64,000 nucleotides of DNA from contig JAAWBG010000024.1 of the NCBI GenBank assembly GCA_022792535.1, positions 1 to 64,000 on the forward strand. The letters are read 5' to 3'. Source of the DNA: Lachnospiraceae bacterium (GTDB taxonomy: Bacteria > Bacillota > Clostridia > Lachnospirales > Lachnospiraceae). The notes under the pieces were generated by a model. The model did not search any database. It was not told the DNA's origin and was given only the letters and a program-made list of their open reading frames with translations. This document shows, piece by piece, positions 43,018 through 50,479 of this stretch. The first letter of the stretch is position 1, and each line of letters begins with the position of its first letter. A program made the translations under genes and the position numbers.

Positions 43018-43821
43018 TTACAAAGGATAAAAAACAGGTTTCCGTTTTTTGAATACAGTGTAATATTTAAAACCAGCTTCTTTTAGTATATCCGGTACTT
43101 TTTGAAACTCATAAGCGGTCTGTTCCGGGGTGTGGGCGTCGGAACCGATGGTGATGATTTCACCTCCCATTTCCCGGTAGCGCCGCAGAACGCATTCCGC
43201 AGGATTCGGATGGCCGAGACCCGCCCGAAATCCTCCTGTATTGATCTCGATTCCTTTTCCTTTTTGAATCAGAGTATGTAGAATCTCATCCAGTACGTCG
43301 GAAAACTTGTCGTAAGCATAATAGCGGTTTTTATTTGGGCCATAGCGGACCACGTAATCAATGTGGCCATATACGTCAAAACAGTCAAAGACAGCAAGGT
43401 TCTCTAAGATAGCTTCGAAATATTCCCGGTATGCCTCGTCTTCTGTTTTGCCAAGATAATAATCTGGATAGTAAGGATCTGCCCGATGAACCGCATGAGA
43501 AGAACCGATCACAAAGTCAAAAGGATGACTTTGAATGATATTGATAAGTTTTTCCTTCAAGTGGGGCTGTAATCCCAGTTCCAGACCGATTTGTATGGGG
43601 AATTCATTGTGAAATCTGGTCTGGACTGCCTGCATTTCCTTAAAATAGGCAGGAAAATCAATCAAAAATCTATCGGGCGGCTGTCCGGGCTGGTCTATGT
43701 CCAGATGATCAGTGAAACAGATGCCGTCCACATTTTTGTTTCTGGAAGCTTGGACCATTTCATAAGTATCAGCCTCACTGTCGCCAGAAAAATGCGTATG
43801 CATATGTGTGTCCCAAAGCAT
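43018..43821 (-). CDS. PHP domain histidinol-phosphatase family protein
   Basis: 267 residues of the HisJ/HisK type: N-terminal metal motif DTHMHTHFSGDSEADTYEM, FTDHLDID, the central GLELGLQPHLKE, DFVIGSSHAV, DCFDVYGHIDYVVRYGP and the C-terminal ITIGSDAHTPEQTAYEF. It hydrolyses histidinol phosphate or a related phosphoester with a trinuclear metal site. AAGGAGG lies at 6 nt before ATG. It could be the histidine-pathway phosphatase for the hisH/hisF genes 17 kb away, but PHP phosphatases are often broader. Confidence 0.87.
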   Translation of the reverse strand: MLWDTHMHTHFSGDSEADTYEMVQASRNKNVDGICFTDHLDIDQPGQPPDRFLIDFPAYFKEMQAVQTRFHNEFPIQIGLELGLQPHLKEKLINIIQSHPFDFVIGSSHAVHRADPYYPDYYLGKTEDEAYREYFEAILENLAVFDCFDVYGHIDYVVRYGPNKNRYYAYDKFSDVLDEILHTLIQKGKGIEINTGGFRAGLGHPNPAECVLRRYREMGGEIITIGSDAHTPEQTAYEFQKVPDILKEAGFKYYTVFKKRKPVFYPL

Positions 43822-44002
43822 AAAAAGACCTCCTTGTAAAAATCAAGATGGATTGTTAATGTTTTAACAAAATCATAATACAATTTTCTAAAAATGTCAA
43901 AAGGGAAATGGATCGGTATGTACAAAAAGAGAAAAGTGTACAAAAATGACGTAGGATCTGTTATAATAACAAGAATATCAATTACGAAAAGATATTAATA
44001 GG

Positions 44003-44323
44003 TAATTGCGAAACTGCCTATGTATTTAAATTTCATGTACAATTACCACAGTTTCTCCCAAATATTTTCTTCATACAAAAGACCGAAATGCTGGACGCAC
44101 CGAACATTTCAGCGAGCCTCTAACTACAAAGAATCATGTTCAGCAAAGGCTTCCATGGTTCTTTGAGTCTTTTCCTTATTTTGCCGCATGGCATCAAAGG
44201 ATACTCTTGAGTGCGCTTCCATGGTTCTGGAATGCATTTCTCACCTTTTGTATGAAAAAATATTTCTATTCAAATTTTTTGAATTGTACATGAAATTAAC
44301 ACAATTATTGAGTTTCGCAATTA
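44003..44323. mobile_element. MITE-like self-complementary element, copy B (321 bp)
   Basis: The same 12-bp terminal inverted repeats as copy A, TAATTGCGAAAC (44003-44014) and GTTTCGCAATTA (44312-44323), with matching internal arms (ATTTCATGTACA, TTCATACAAAAG, CCGAAATGCTG, CAGCGAGCCTCT, TTCCATGGTTC, CACCTTTTGTATGA). It differs by an extra stretch near 44170-44213 bounded by TTGAGT copies. It fills most of the 538-bp gap between the PHP and acetyltransferase genes; the remaining 180 bp (43822-44002) are AT-rich with no clear signal. Confidence 0.85.
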
Positions 44324-44359
44324 TTTAAAAGATACCAAAAACAAAAGGAGAAATTAAAA

Positions 44360-44980
44360 ATGAGCAGCATGAAGGAGAAATTGCATACAGGAGAACTTTA
44401 TCTTCCAGGAGATGAAGATATTGTGAGAGAGCAGGTAGTTTATCAAGATAAATTATATGAATATAACACGACAAAGCCATCTGAGACAGAAAAAAGAGCG
44501 GAAATGTTAAAGGAAATGTTAGCTGATTGCGGTGAAGGAGTTTATATTGAGGCGCCTTTTTATGCAAATTTTGGCGGGCACCACTGTCATTTTGGAAAAA
44601 TGGTTTACGCCAATTACCATTTGACCTGTGTGGACGATACCCATATCTATGTGGGAGAATATACCATGTTTGGGCCTAATGTTACCATCGCCACTGCAGG
44701 GCATCCGATTCTGCCGGAACTTCGCGAAAAGATTTATCAGTACAATATGCCGGTTCATATTGGCAGAAATTGCTGGATTGGGGCGGGGGCAGTTATTATG
44801 CCCGGCGTTACCATTGGAGACAATACGGTGATCGGCGCTGGAAGCGTGGTGACAAAAGATATTCCATCAGACGTGGTTGCAGTGGGGAATCCCTGCAGGG
44901 TTATGCGTCCCATCAATGAACATGACAGAGAGTACTATTACAAGGATAGGAAAATAGCGTTTGAGGAGGAAGAGAGATAG
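44360..44980 (+). CDS. sugar O-acetyltransferase (LacA/Maa family)
   Basis: 206-residue left-handed beta-helix acetyltransferase. N-terminal Mac domain KEKLHTGELYLPGDEDIVRE, then hexapeptide repeats with the catalytic His in TIATAGHPILPE, GRNCWIGAGAVIMPGVTIGD and GAGSVVTKDIPSDVVAVGNP. It uses acetyl-CoA to acetylate maltose, galactosides or similar sugars, a detoxification step. AAAGGAG precedes ATG. Its promoter would lie within or next to the palindromic element at 44003-44323. Confidence 0.95.
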   Translation: MSSMKEKLHTGELYLPGDEDIVREQVVYQDKLYEYNTTKPSETEKRAEMLKEMLADCGEGVYIEAPFYANFGGHHCHFGKMVYANYHLTCVDDTHIYVGEYTMFGPNVTIATAGHPILPELREKIYQYNMPVHIGRNCWIGAGAVIMPGVTIGDNTVIGAGSVVTKDIPSDVVAVGNPCRVMRPINEHDREYYYKDRKIAFEEEER

Positions 44981-45348
44981 GGGATCGAAGGTATGTGGTA
45001 AAGATTTGCTGTTTCCGGGTAATAAGGAACATGCGCCTGATAAATGCTGCATTACCTCACAGACATTGAATATATGTTATCCAACTGCAAGAAGCACAGG
45101 ACAGGAAAATGGAGGAATGCAAAGATGGATTTGCCTCTTGGCGTAAGGTATGACAGCAAAATGTAGATGTATTATTGGGAAATCAAGCTATATGGATATG
45201 ATGCACTGTTACGGTTTGAAGTGAAACTGTATGTGGAAGATTGGAATTGATGGATGGTGAATTGCAGCATGAAACAGTTGCTTTACATGTTTGCTGCTTA
45301 TATGGTATATTAGATACATAGAAAGATGGCAAAAGGAATGGTAATGGT
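44981..45348. other. 368-bp gap with a possible decayed gene
   Basis: No intact gene. Short open stretches look protein-like: a 27-codon frame ending near 45250 would read YYWEIKLYGYDALLRFEVKL and an overlapping one DRKMEECKDGFASWRKV. They are in different frames and interrupted by stops, consistent with a decayed gene. I do not recognise the family. The last 70 bp hold the RelBE promoter. Confidence 0.35.
45282..45311 (+). promoter_or_regulatory. promoter of the RelBE-type toxin-antitoxin operon
   Basis: TTTACA (45282-45287) and TATATT (45306-45311) with 18 bp spacing. TATGGTAT and ATACATA around the -10 form a loose dyad that could be the antitoxin operator. The start codon lies 38 bp after the -10. 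Confidence 0.5.
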
Positions 45349-45567
45349 ATGAGTAATAAAGAACGTGTTATGCAGTTAATTGATGATATGCCGGACAGTA
45401 AACTTATATTTGTAGTTAATATGTTGGAATCTTTAAAAGCTTATGCAGGAGAAGAAATAGAACCTGATGAATGGGATTTGAAAATGATTGCAGATGCAAA
45501 AAAAGTGAATGATGGAAATACAATGACAATGGATGAAGTTGCAAAAGAGCTGGGTATAACATTATGA
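45349..45567 (+). CDS. RelB/DinJ-like antitoxin
   Basis: 72-residue acidic protein: KERVMQLIDDMPDSKLIFVV, a hinge, and EWDLKMIADAKKVNDGNTMT then MDEVAKELGITL. The C-terminal TMTMDEVAKELGI pattern is typical of antitoxins of RelE/ParE toxins. It overlaps the toxin gene by 4 bp (ATGA), the usual coupling. No clear DNA-binding domain name can be assigned. The start is a lone ATG after AATGGTA, with a weak ribosome binding site. Confidence 0.82.
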   Translation: MSNKERVMQLIDDMPDSKLIFVVNMLESLKAYAGEEIEPDEWDLKMIADAKKVNDGNTMTMDEVAKELGITL

Positions 45568-45821
45568 ATGGGTACACAGTAACCTTTGAAAAAGCTGCTT
45601 TAAAATTTATGCATAAACAGGACAGGGTTATGCAGGAAAGAATTATGAGTATTATCAAACAATTGCCAAATGGTGCAGATATAAAAAGACTACAGGGGTA
45701 TGAGAATTTATACCGTACAAGAGTTGGAAATGTTAGGATCATATATTCAATTAAGGAAACATTAAAAATAATCAATATTGAAAACATTGATAATCGTGGA
45801 GAGGTATATAAAAGATATTAA
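45564..45821 (+). CDS. RelE/ParE superfamily toxin
   Basis: 85-residue basic protein: YTVTFEKAALKFMHKQDRVM, then IMSIIKQLPNGADIKRLQGY, YRTRVGNVRIIYSIKETL and INIENIDNRGEVYKRY. The core beta-hairpin with R-x-R-V-G-x-x-R-I-I-Y and the C-terminal R-x-x-Y-K-R-Y match RelE-type ribosome-dependent mRNA interferases, more than gyrase-targeting ParE. It overlaps the antitoxin by 4 bp. A strong terminator follows immediately. Confidence 0.88.
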   Translation: MNGYTVTFEKAALKFMHKQDRVMQERIMSIIKQLPNGADIKRLQGYENLYRTRVGNVRIIYSIKETLKIINIENIDNRGEVYKRY

Positions 45822-45827
45822 AGTGAG

Positions 45828-45870
45828 TAAGGCATATCGGATAGGAATATCTGGTGTGCCTTATTTTTTA
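45828..45870 (+). terminator. terminator of the RelBE operon
   Basis: A 16-bp stem, TAAGGCATATCGGATA (45828-45843) with TATCTGGTGTGCCTTA (45848-45863), three G-U pairs, GGAA loop, then TTTTTTA. Confidence 0.88.
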
Positions 45871-46085
45871 CGGGTTTAGTTGATGTGTTTATAGAAGTTG
45901 TATGGATTACCACCTGAAGATATGTGGAAAATAATATTAAATATTGATTTACCATTTTTGCTTTACACAAAAATATTTATTTTTAATAGTAGTAATGATT
46001 TTTTGTATTAGTTATGTGTTTAAATGAAAGAGAAACAAATATTATTACTTTTATAAGGATTATATAAAAATTGCTGAAAAATATG
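45871..46085. other. AT-rich sequence with no recognised feature
   Basis: Strongly AT-rich stretch between the RelBE terminator and the next hairpin. No open frame of note, no repeat and no RNA-like structure was recognised. It looks like decayed accessory DNA. Confidence 0.5.
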
Positions 46086-46130
46086 AAAATATCAGCCATT
46101 AAAAATAGAAATCGGTGGTTGATATTTTTT
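46086..46130 (+). terminator. hairpin with T-run, possible terminator
   Basis: AAAATATCAGCCA (46086-46098) pairs with TGGTTGATATTTT (46116-46128), one mismatch or G-U, followed by more T. There is no gene directly upstream, so it may be the relic of a lost gene's terminator. Confidence 0.5.
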
Positions 46131-46132
46131 AA

Positions 46133-46261
46133 CACTTGGCATCAGAACGTACATTCCACATAATTACCGATATTTATGATACTTCAAATATGGATTACAA
46201 AAATGAAATAGTTTCAAATGTCAACAGGGAAACAGTGATGCTGCATACAATTGCAAGGTAA
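46133..46261 (+). pseudogene. possible C-terminal gene remnant
   Basis: A 42-codon open frame without a start: it reads HLASERTFHIITDIYDTSNM and then DYKNEIVSNVNRETVMLHTI-AR before TAA. The composition is protein-like, unlike the surrounding AT-rich sequence, but I do not recognise a family. It abuts the tRNA-Leu gene, a common insertion point for mobile DNA. Confidence 0.35.
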
Positions 46262-46337
46262 AAAAGTAATCAAAATAATTCAGAACAGAAAAAATGCCAA
46301 ATCCCTTATTTCTAAGGAATTCAGCATTAAAAGGAAC

Positions 46338-46420
46338 TGCCGGCAGCGGGACTTGAACCCGCACGTGGTTGCCCACAACAGATTTTGAGTCTGCCTCGTC
46401 TGCCATTCCGACACGCCGGC
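46338..46420 (-). tRNA. tRNA-Leu (anticodon CAA)
   Basis: 83 nt on the minus strand. The acceptor stem is GCCGGCG with TGCCGGC and discriminator A; the anticodon arm is CAGA-CTCAAAA-TCTG, giving anticodon CAA (codon UUG); a long class II variable arm (TTGTGGGCAACCACG region) and the T-arm GCGGGTTCAAGTCCCGC are present. CCA is not encoded. AT-rich remnants lie downstream of its 3' end (lower coordinates). Confidence 0.95.
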
Positions 46421-46537
46421 ATCTGTTTCAATAATATGATCCGATATTGTTCACTCGAACAAAAACTATATTATCACAAGTGAAAAAAAAAAGCAAGTAT
46501 TTTGTTGAAGGAATTTTTATAATATGATTAGACAACA

Positions 46538-46575
46538 TGATTAGAGCACTAAAGGTGCTTTTGACACCCTAATCA
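46538..46575 (-). repeat. short palindromic repeat with GGGTGTCAAAAGCACC core
   Basis: GATTAGAGCACTAAAGGTGC...GACACCCTAATC. Its minus strand carries the core GGGTGTCAAAAGCACC (46569-46554) seen at 56-71, 40010-40025 and 62061-62076. The ends GATTAG and CTAATC are inverted, so this copy is a short palindrome. It lies between the tRNA and ridA; the rest of 46421-46681 shows only the tRNA upstream region and the ridA leader. Confidence 0.7.
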
Positions 46576-46681
46576 TAACATGATAAAATAATGACATCAT
46601 GCAGACATGTGATTATTTCCGCATGGACGGATGCGTGGACTGCAATAAAAGAATGATCAAAAAGAAAAGAGGAAATACAGA

Positions 46682-47065
46682 ATGAAGAAAACGATTAATG
46701 CGCCAAAGGCGCCGGCGGCGGTAGGGCCTTATGTACATGCAGTGGAAGCACAGGGATTGATTTTTACCTCTGGACAGTTGGGATTGATTCCAGAGAGCGG
46801 AACTTTACCGGAGGGCGTAGAGGCCCAGGCTCATCAGAGTCTAAAGAATCTGGCAGTTGTATTGGAAGCGGCTGGAAGCGATCTGGATCATGTGGTAAAG
46901 ACCAATATATTTTTAGATGATATCAATGATTTTGCAAAAGTGAACGAGATCTATGGACAGTATTTTACGAAAGACACCCCGGCACGTTCCTGTGTGCAGG
47001 CGGCAAAGCTGCCCAAGGGAGGCTTGATTGAGATAGAAATGATTGCGGTGAAAAAGGAAGGGTAA
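46682..47065 (+). CDS. ridA: RidA family enamine/imine deaminase
   Basis: 127 residues; hydrolyses reactive 2-aminoacrylate formed by PLP enzymes. Signatures: APKAPAAVGPYVHAVEAQGL, FTSGQLGLIP and the C-terminal TPARSCVQAAKLPKGGLIEI with the conserved substrate-binding Arg (PARSCV) and Glu. AGAGGAAATACAG precedes ATG. It is 15 bp upstream of the aminopeptidase gene. Confidence 0.95.
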   Translation: MKKTINAPKAPAAVGPYVHAVEAQGLIFTSGQLGLIPESGTLPEGVEAQAHQSLKNLAVVLEAAGSDLDHVVKTNIFLDDINDFAKVNEIYGQYFTKDTPARSCVQAAKLPKGGLIEIEMIAVKKEG

Positions 47066-47080
47066 GAGAAGGAGAAAGAC

Positions 47081-48871
47081 GTGATAGCACAGAGAATAGA
47101 AGCCCTCAGAGCAGAGATGCGGCTGAGAGAGATAGATATGTATATCATACCAACTTCTGATTTTCATGAATCAGAGTATGTGGGAGATTATTTTAAAGCG
47201 AGAAAATATATCACCGGATTTACCGGATCTGCAGGAACAGCGGTGGTTACATTGGAAGAGGCAGGATTGTGGACGGACGGAAGATATTTTATTCAGGCAG
47301 AGCAGCAGCTAGCAGGAAGTCCGGTGGAATTATACCGAATGGGAGAAGAAGGGGTTCCTACGGTCAAGGAATATGTGGAGCAGAATCTGCCTCAGGGAGG
47401 ATGTCTGGGATTTGACGGTCGTGTGATGAATGCCAAGGCAGGAGAAGATTACGAAAGAATAACGGAAGAAAAACAAGGCAGGGTTTATGTAACGGAAGAC
47501 TTGGCGGGAATTATATGGAAAGAGCGGCCGGAACTTCCCAAGAATCCAGTGTTCCTTCTGGAGGAAAAATATGCAGGAGAGAGGGCGGCCGATAAGTTAA
47601 AAAGAGTGAGAGAGAAGATGGCAGAAAAAAATGCAGATATTCATATTCTCACCTCGCTGTATGATATCGCCTGGCTGTTTAATATTAGGGGCGGGGACAT
47701 TGAGCATGTGCCTGTGGTCTTGTCTTTTGCAGCCATTACCTCAGAAGAGAGTCTCTGGTTTGTTCATCCAGAAGTGCTGAATGAGAAACTGCAGGAATAT
47801 TGCAGAGAAAATCATATTACATGCAGAGGATATGAGGAGATTTACGATTATGCAGAAGAGATACCGGCAGGCAAGACAGTGCTGCTGGATAAAAATATTG
47901 TAAATTACCGTATTTTTCACAGTCTGCATAAAGAGGTAAATGTGGTCCAGGATTCCAATCCTACAGAGTGGATGAAGGCTGTCAAAAATGAGACGGAGCT
48001 TTCTAATATTCGAAAAGCCCATGTAAAAGACGGCGTTGCCTTTACCAAATTCATGTATTGGCTGAAGACTAATATTGGCAGACAGAAGATTACAGAGATC
48101 TCTGCTTCCGACTATTTGGAAGCGCGCAGAAGAGAACAGGATTTATTTGTAGACCTGAGTTTTGATACTATCAGCGCTTATGGGGCCAATGGGGCCATGA
48201 TGCATTATACTGCAACGCCGGAATCCGATGCAGAATTGAAACCGGAAGGATTTTTGCTGGTGGATTCTGGCGGACATTATTTGGATGGAAGTACAGATAT
48301 TACCAGAACAATGGCCCTTGGAACGCTTCGGGAAGAAGAAAAACTTCATTTTACTACAGTGTGCCGCTCAAATCTGAATCTGGCAGCGGCAAAGTTCCTG
48401 TATGGATGCCGGGGATTGAATCTGGATATTCTTTCTAGAGGGCCTTTGTGGAATCTGGGATTGGATTACAAATGCGGCACAGGACATGGGATCGGTTATC
48501 TCTTAAATGTGCATGAAGGTCCCAATGGATTCCGCTGGAAAATTGTACCAGAACGGGACGACAGCTGCGTGCTGGAAGAGGGAATGGTAACGACAGATGA
48601 GCCGGGGGTATATCTGGAAGGAAAATATGGAATCCGGACAGAGAATGAACTGGTCTGCAAAAAAGCAGAAAAGAATGAGTATGGACAGTTTATGGAATTT
48701 GAGACGATTACTTATGCTCCCATTGATTTGGATGCAATTCTTCCAGAGGAGATGACGGCTTCGGAACGAAAGCTGCTGAACGATTATCACAAGATGGTGT
48801 ATGAGAAGATTTCTCCATATCTGAATGAAGAAGAGAGAGAATGGCTGAAAACATATACCAGAGCCATCTGA
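47081..48871 (+). CDS. aminopeptidase P family Xaa-Pro peptidase
   Basis: 596-residue M24B metallopeptidase of the long three-domain type: two creatinase-like N-terminal domains (about 1-300) and a pita-bread catalytic domain. Metal ligands appear in LVDSGGHYLDGSTDITRTMA (Asp, Asp), GTGHGIGYLLNVHEGP (His), TTDEPGVYLEG (Glu) and RTENELV (Glu). It removes N-terminal residues before proline. The start is GTG after AAGGAGAAAGAC. Probably cotranscribed with ridA. Confidence 0.95.
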   Translation: MIAQRIEALRAEMRLREIDMYIIPTSDFHESEYVGDYFKARKYITGFTGSAGTAVVTLEEAGLWTDGRYFIQAEQQLAGSPVELYRMGEEGVPTVKEYVEQNLPQGGCLGFDGRVMNAKAGEDYERITEEKQGRVYVTEDLAGIIWKERPELPKNPVFLLEEKYAGERAADKLKRVREKMAEKNADIHILTSLYDIAWLFNIRGGDIEHVPVVLSFAAITSEESLWFVHPEVLNEKLQEYCRENHITCRGYEEIYDYAEEIPAGKTVLLDKNIVNYRIFHSLHKEVNVVQDSNPTEWMKAVKNETELSNIRKAHVKDGVAFTKFMYWLKTNIGRQKITEISASDYLEARRREQDLFVDLSFDTISAYGANGAMMHYTATPESDAELKPEGFLLVDSGGHYLDGSTDITRTMALGTLREEEKLHFTTVCRSNLNLAAAKFLYGCRGLNLDILSRGPLWNLGLDYKCGTGHGIGYLLNVHEGPNGFRWKIVPERDDSCVLEEGMVTTDEPGVYLEGKYGIRTENELVCKKAEKNEYGQFMEFETITYAPIDLDAILPEEMTASERKLLNDYHKMVYEKISPYLNEEEREWLKTYTRAI

Positions 48872-48960
48872 GTAAAATGTGATGAAAGGCAAGGGAAAGA
48901 AATGGTTCTGTCTCTTCAGAGCAGGCATGATAGTTCGTCTTTCATGAGGATAAAATAGAA

Positions 48961-49012
48961 AAAGGACTGTTATAAAGGAGCGTTCTCTCCTTTATGGCAG
49001 TCCTTTTATCTT
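48961..49012 (+). terminator. terminator after the aminopeptidase gene
   Basis: AAAGGACTGTTATAAAGGAG (48961-48980) pairs with CTCCTTTATGGCAGTCCTTT (48987-49006) over 20 bp with two G-U pairs, followed by TATCTTAT. The T-rich end merges with the next palindromic repeat. Confidence 0.85.
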
Positions 49013-49072
49013 ATAGGAAATTCCTTTGGATTTCCTATAAGATAAAAATAATATGCGCACTCGCACAAGAGG
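49006..49072 (+). repeat. intergenic repeat: palindrome plus GCGC-CACAAGAGG box
   Basis: TTATCTTATAGGAAAT (49006-49021) and ATTTCCTATAAGATAA (49030-49045) form a perfect 16-bp palindrome; it is followed by GCGCACTCGCACAAGAGG (49055-49072). Both modules recur near 62.05-62.24 kb, where CTTATAGG flanks the larger element and GCGCGCTTGCACAAGAGG lies at 62225-62242. The sequence from 49073 to 49152 shows nothing else. Confidence 0.7.
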
Positions 49073-49152
49073 TAAAATATTGCTTCGCAATTGTGCTGGA
49101 CACTTTGTTCTAATTGATTATCCTTAAATGGAAAGAGGATTCAAAAGTCAGG

Positions 49153-50232
49153 TCAGACAATCACCACGTTCTTGCCATTGCGCTTTCCGATATATAATTT
49201 CATGTCTGCTTTGGCAATGGTGGATTCCACAGTCTGATTTTTGTGATGGTGAGCAACGCCCATAGTCATGGTATGAGGAATGACAAGGTCTTCGAAAGCA
49301 GTGCTGTTTTCAGCAATGGAGCAGCGAATCTTTTCTGCCAAGGCTGCCGAATCCTCCGAGGTATAGTCGTTCAAAAGGAGTAGGAGCTCTTCTCCTCCCC
49401 AGCGGCATACATAACTGCCTTCTGGAATAAAATCCTGGATGATTTTGGCAATATGTTTCAAGACTTCATCTCCGCATTCATGTCCATAAGTGTCGTTGAT
49501 TTTTTTGAAATCATCAATATCACACATAACCAGACAGAAAGGATGCTCTGTCTGAAAGGCGTCGGAGAGAAATTTTGCCATACTCCAACGGTTGTAAAGG
49601 CCGGTTAAAGCATCAACTCCGGCAATCTGTCCCAGCATTTTGTTTTCTTCAAATAATTTGTTTAAGGAGATACGGATATCTACCATAAATAAAATAGAAA
49701 AAGCAGTAATAAAAATAAATGTGCAAACGGAGTTGAATACGTATAAAAAACAAGCAGATTTCCCGCTGGGCATTGTGTAGACAGGAACCAAAGACTGACT
49801 AAGGAAATAACAGCAGAAATAAGTAATCACAGATAAGGTTCCGCAGACAAAGGGAATGATATATTTATGGTTGGAAAAGGTATAGGAAATATAGAATCCT
49901 CCCGCCACAAGAACAAGTAAAAATAAAGCAAATCCGCTGTCCCAGCCGATGGTATAGGTGGTAAGAATTGTATTCAGAATAATCTCCCCGCAGGCAATAC
50001 AATAAATGGAAGGATAGGCTTCTTTTTGCAGCAGTTTTCTGCAGAACAGATAAACCAGTGTACTAAGCAGGTTGTAAAAAGCCAGAAAGGGAATTCCTAT
50101 CAATAGAAAAAAGAGTGTAAATATTGCATGAACACATGCAAGAGAATAGATTGTCACACAGTATTTTAATTTGTCGGCAATTGGCAGTTCTCCAGAGAGA
50201 AGCCCTTTTAATATATCTTTCAGTTTGTTCAA
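49153..50232 (-). CDS. membrane diguanylate cyclase (GGDEF domain)
   Basis: 359 residues. The first 190 are hydrophobic, with about six membrane segments (CVTIYSLACVHAIFTLFFLL and onwards); the GGDEF domain covers about 200-359: GVDALTGLYNRWSMAKFL, FCLVMCDIDDFKKINDTYGH (metal-binding D) and RWGGEELLLLLND as the active-site loop. The loop is GGEEL rather than GGEEF; the catalytic Glu is kept, so cyclic-di-GMP synthesis is likely. No RxxD inhibitory site is seen upstream of the loop. The start is TTG, preceded by GAGGT. Confidence 0.93.
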   Translation of the reverse strand: MNKLKDILKGLLSGELPIADKLKYCVTIYSLACVHAIFTLFFLLIGIPFLAFYNLLSTLVYLFCRKLLQKEAYPSIYCIACGEIILNTILTTYTIGWDSGFALFLLVLVAGGFYISYTFSNHKYIIPFVCGTLSVITYFCCYFLSQSLVPVYTMPSGKSACFLYVFNSVCTFIFITAFSILFMVDIRISLNKLFEENKMLGQIAGVDALTGLYNRWSMAKFLSDAFQTEHPFCLVMCDIDDFKKINDTYGHECGDEVLKHIAKIIQDFIPEGSYVCRWGGEELLLLLNDYTSEDSAALAEKIRCSIAENSTAFEDLVIPHTMTMGVAHHHKNQTVESTIAKADMKLYIGKRNGKNVVIV

Positions 50233-50479
50233 TGTAAATACCTCTTTTATGATATTAATGTGAATTTGAATTGATTTAAAAGATCAAAAATAAATCAGAT
50301 CATATTCTAAAATTCACATGGCAAAATATAGTAAAACTATATCATATTCCATAAAAAAGGTAAAGAAATATATTTCTTTTTGCGTTTTCTTGCATTTATA
50401 ACTTTTAAATCTTTTCTAGATGGTGTAGAATAAGAATGATTATGTGATGAATAAGGGAGAACAGAAGGAATCGGATCTT

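Noticed and set aside
46221-46406. A 61-codon minus-strand frame reading through the tRNA
   Set aside because: Most of it is the tRNA-Leu gene translated by chance.
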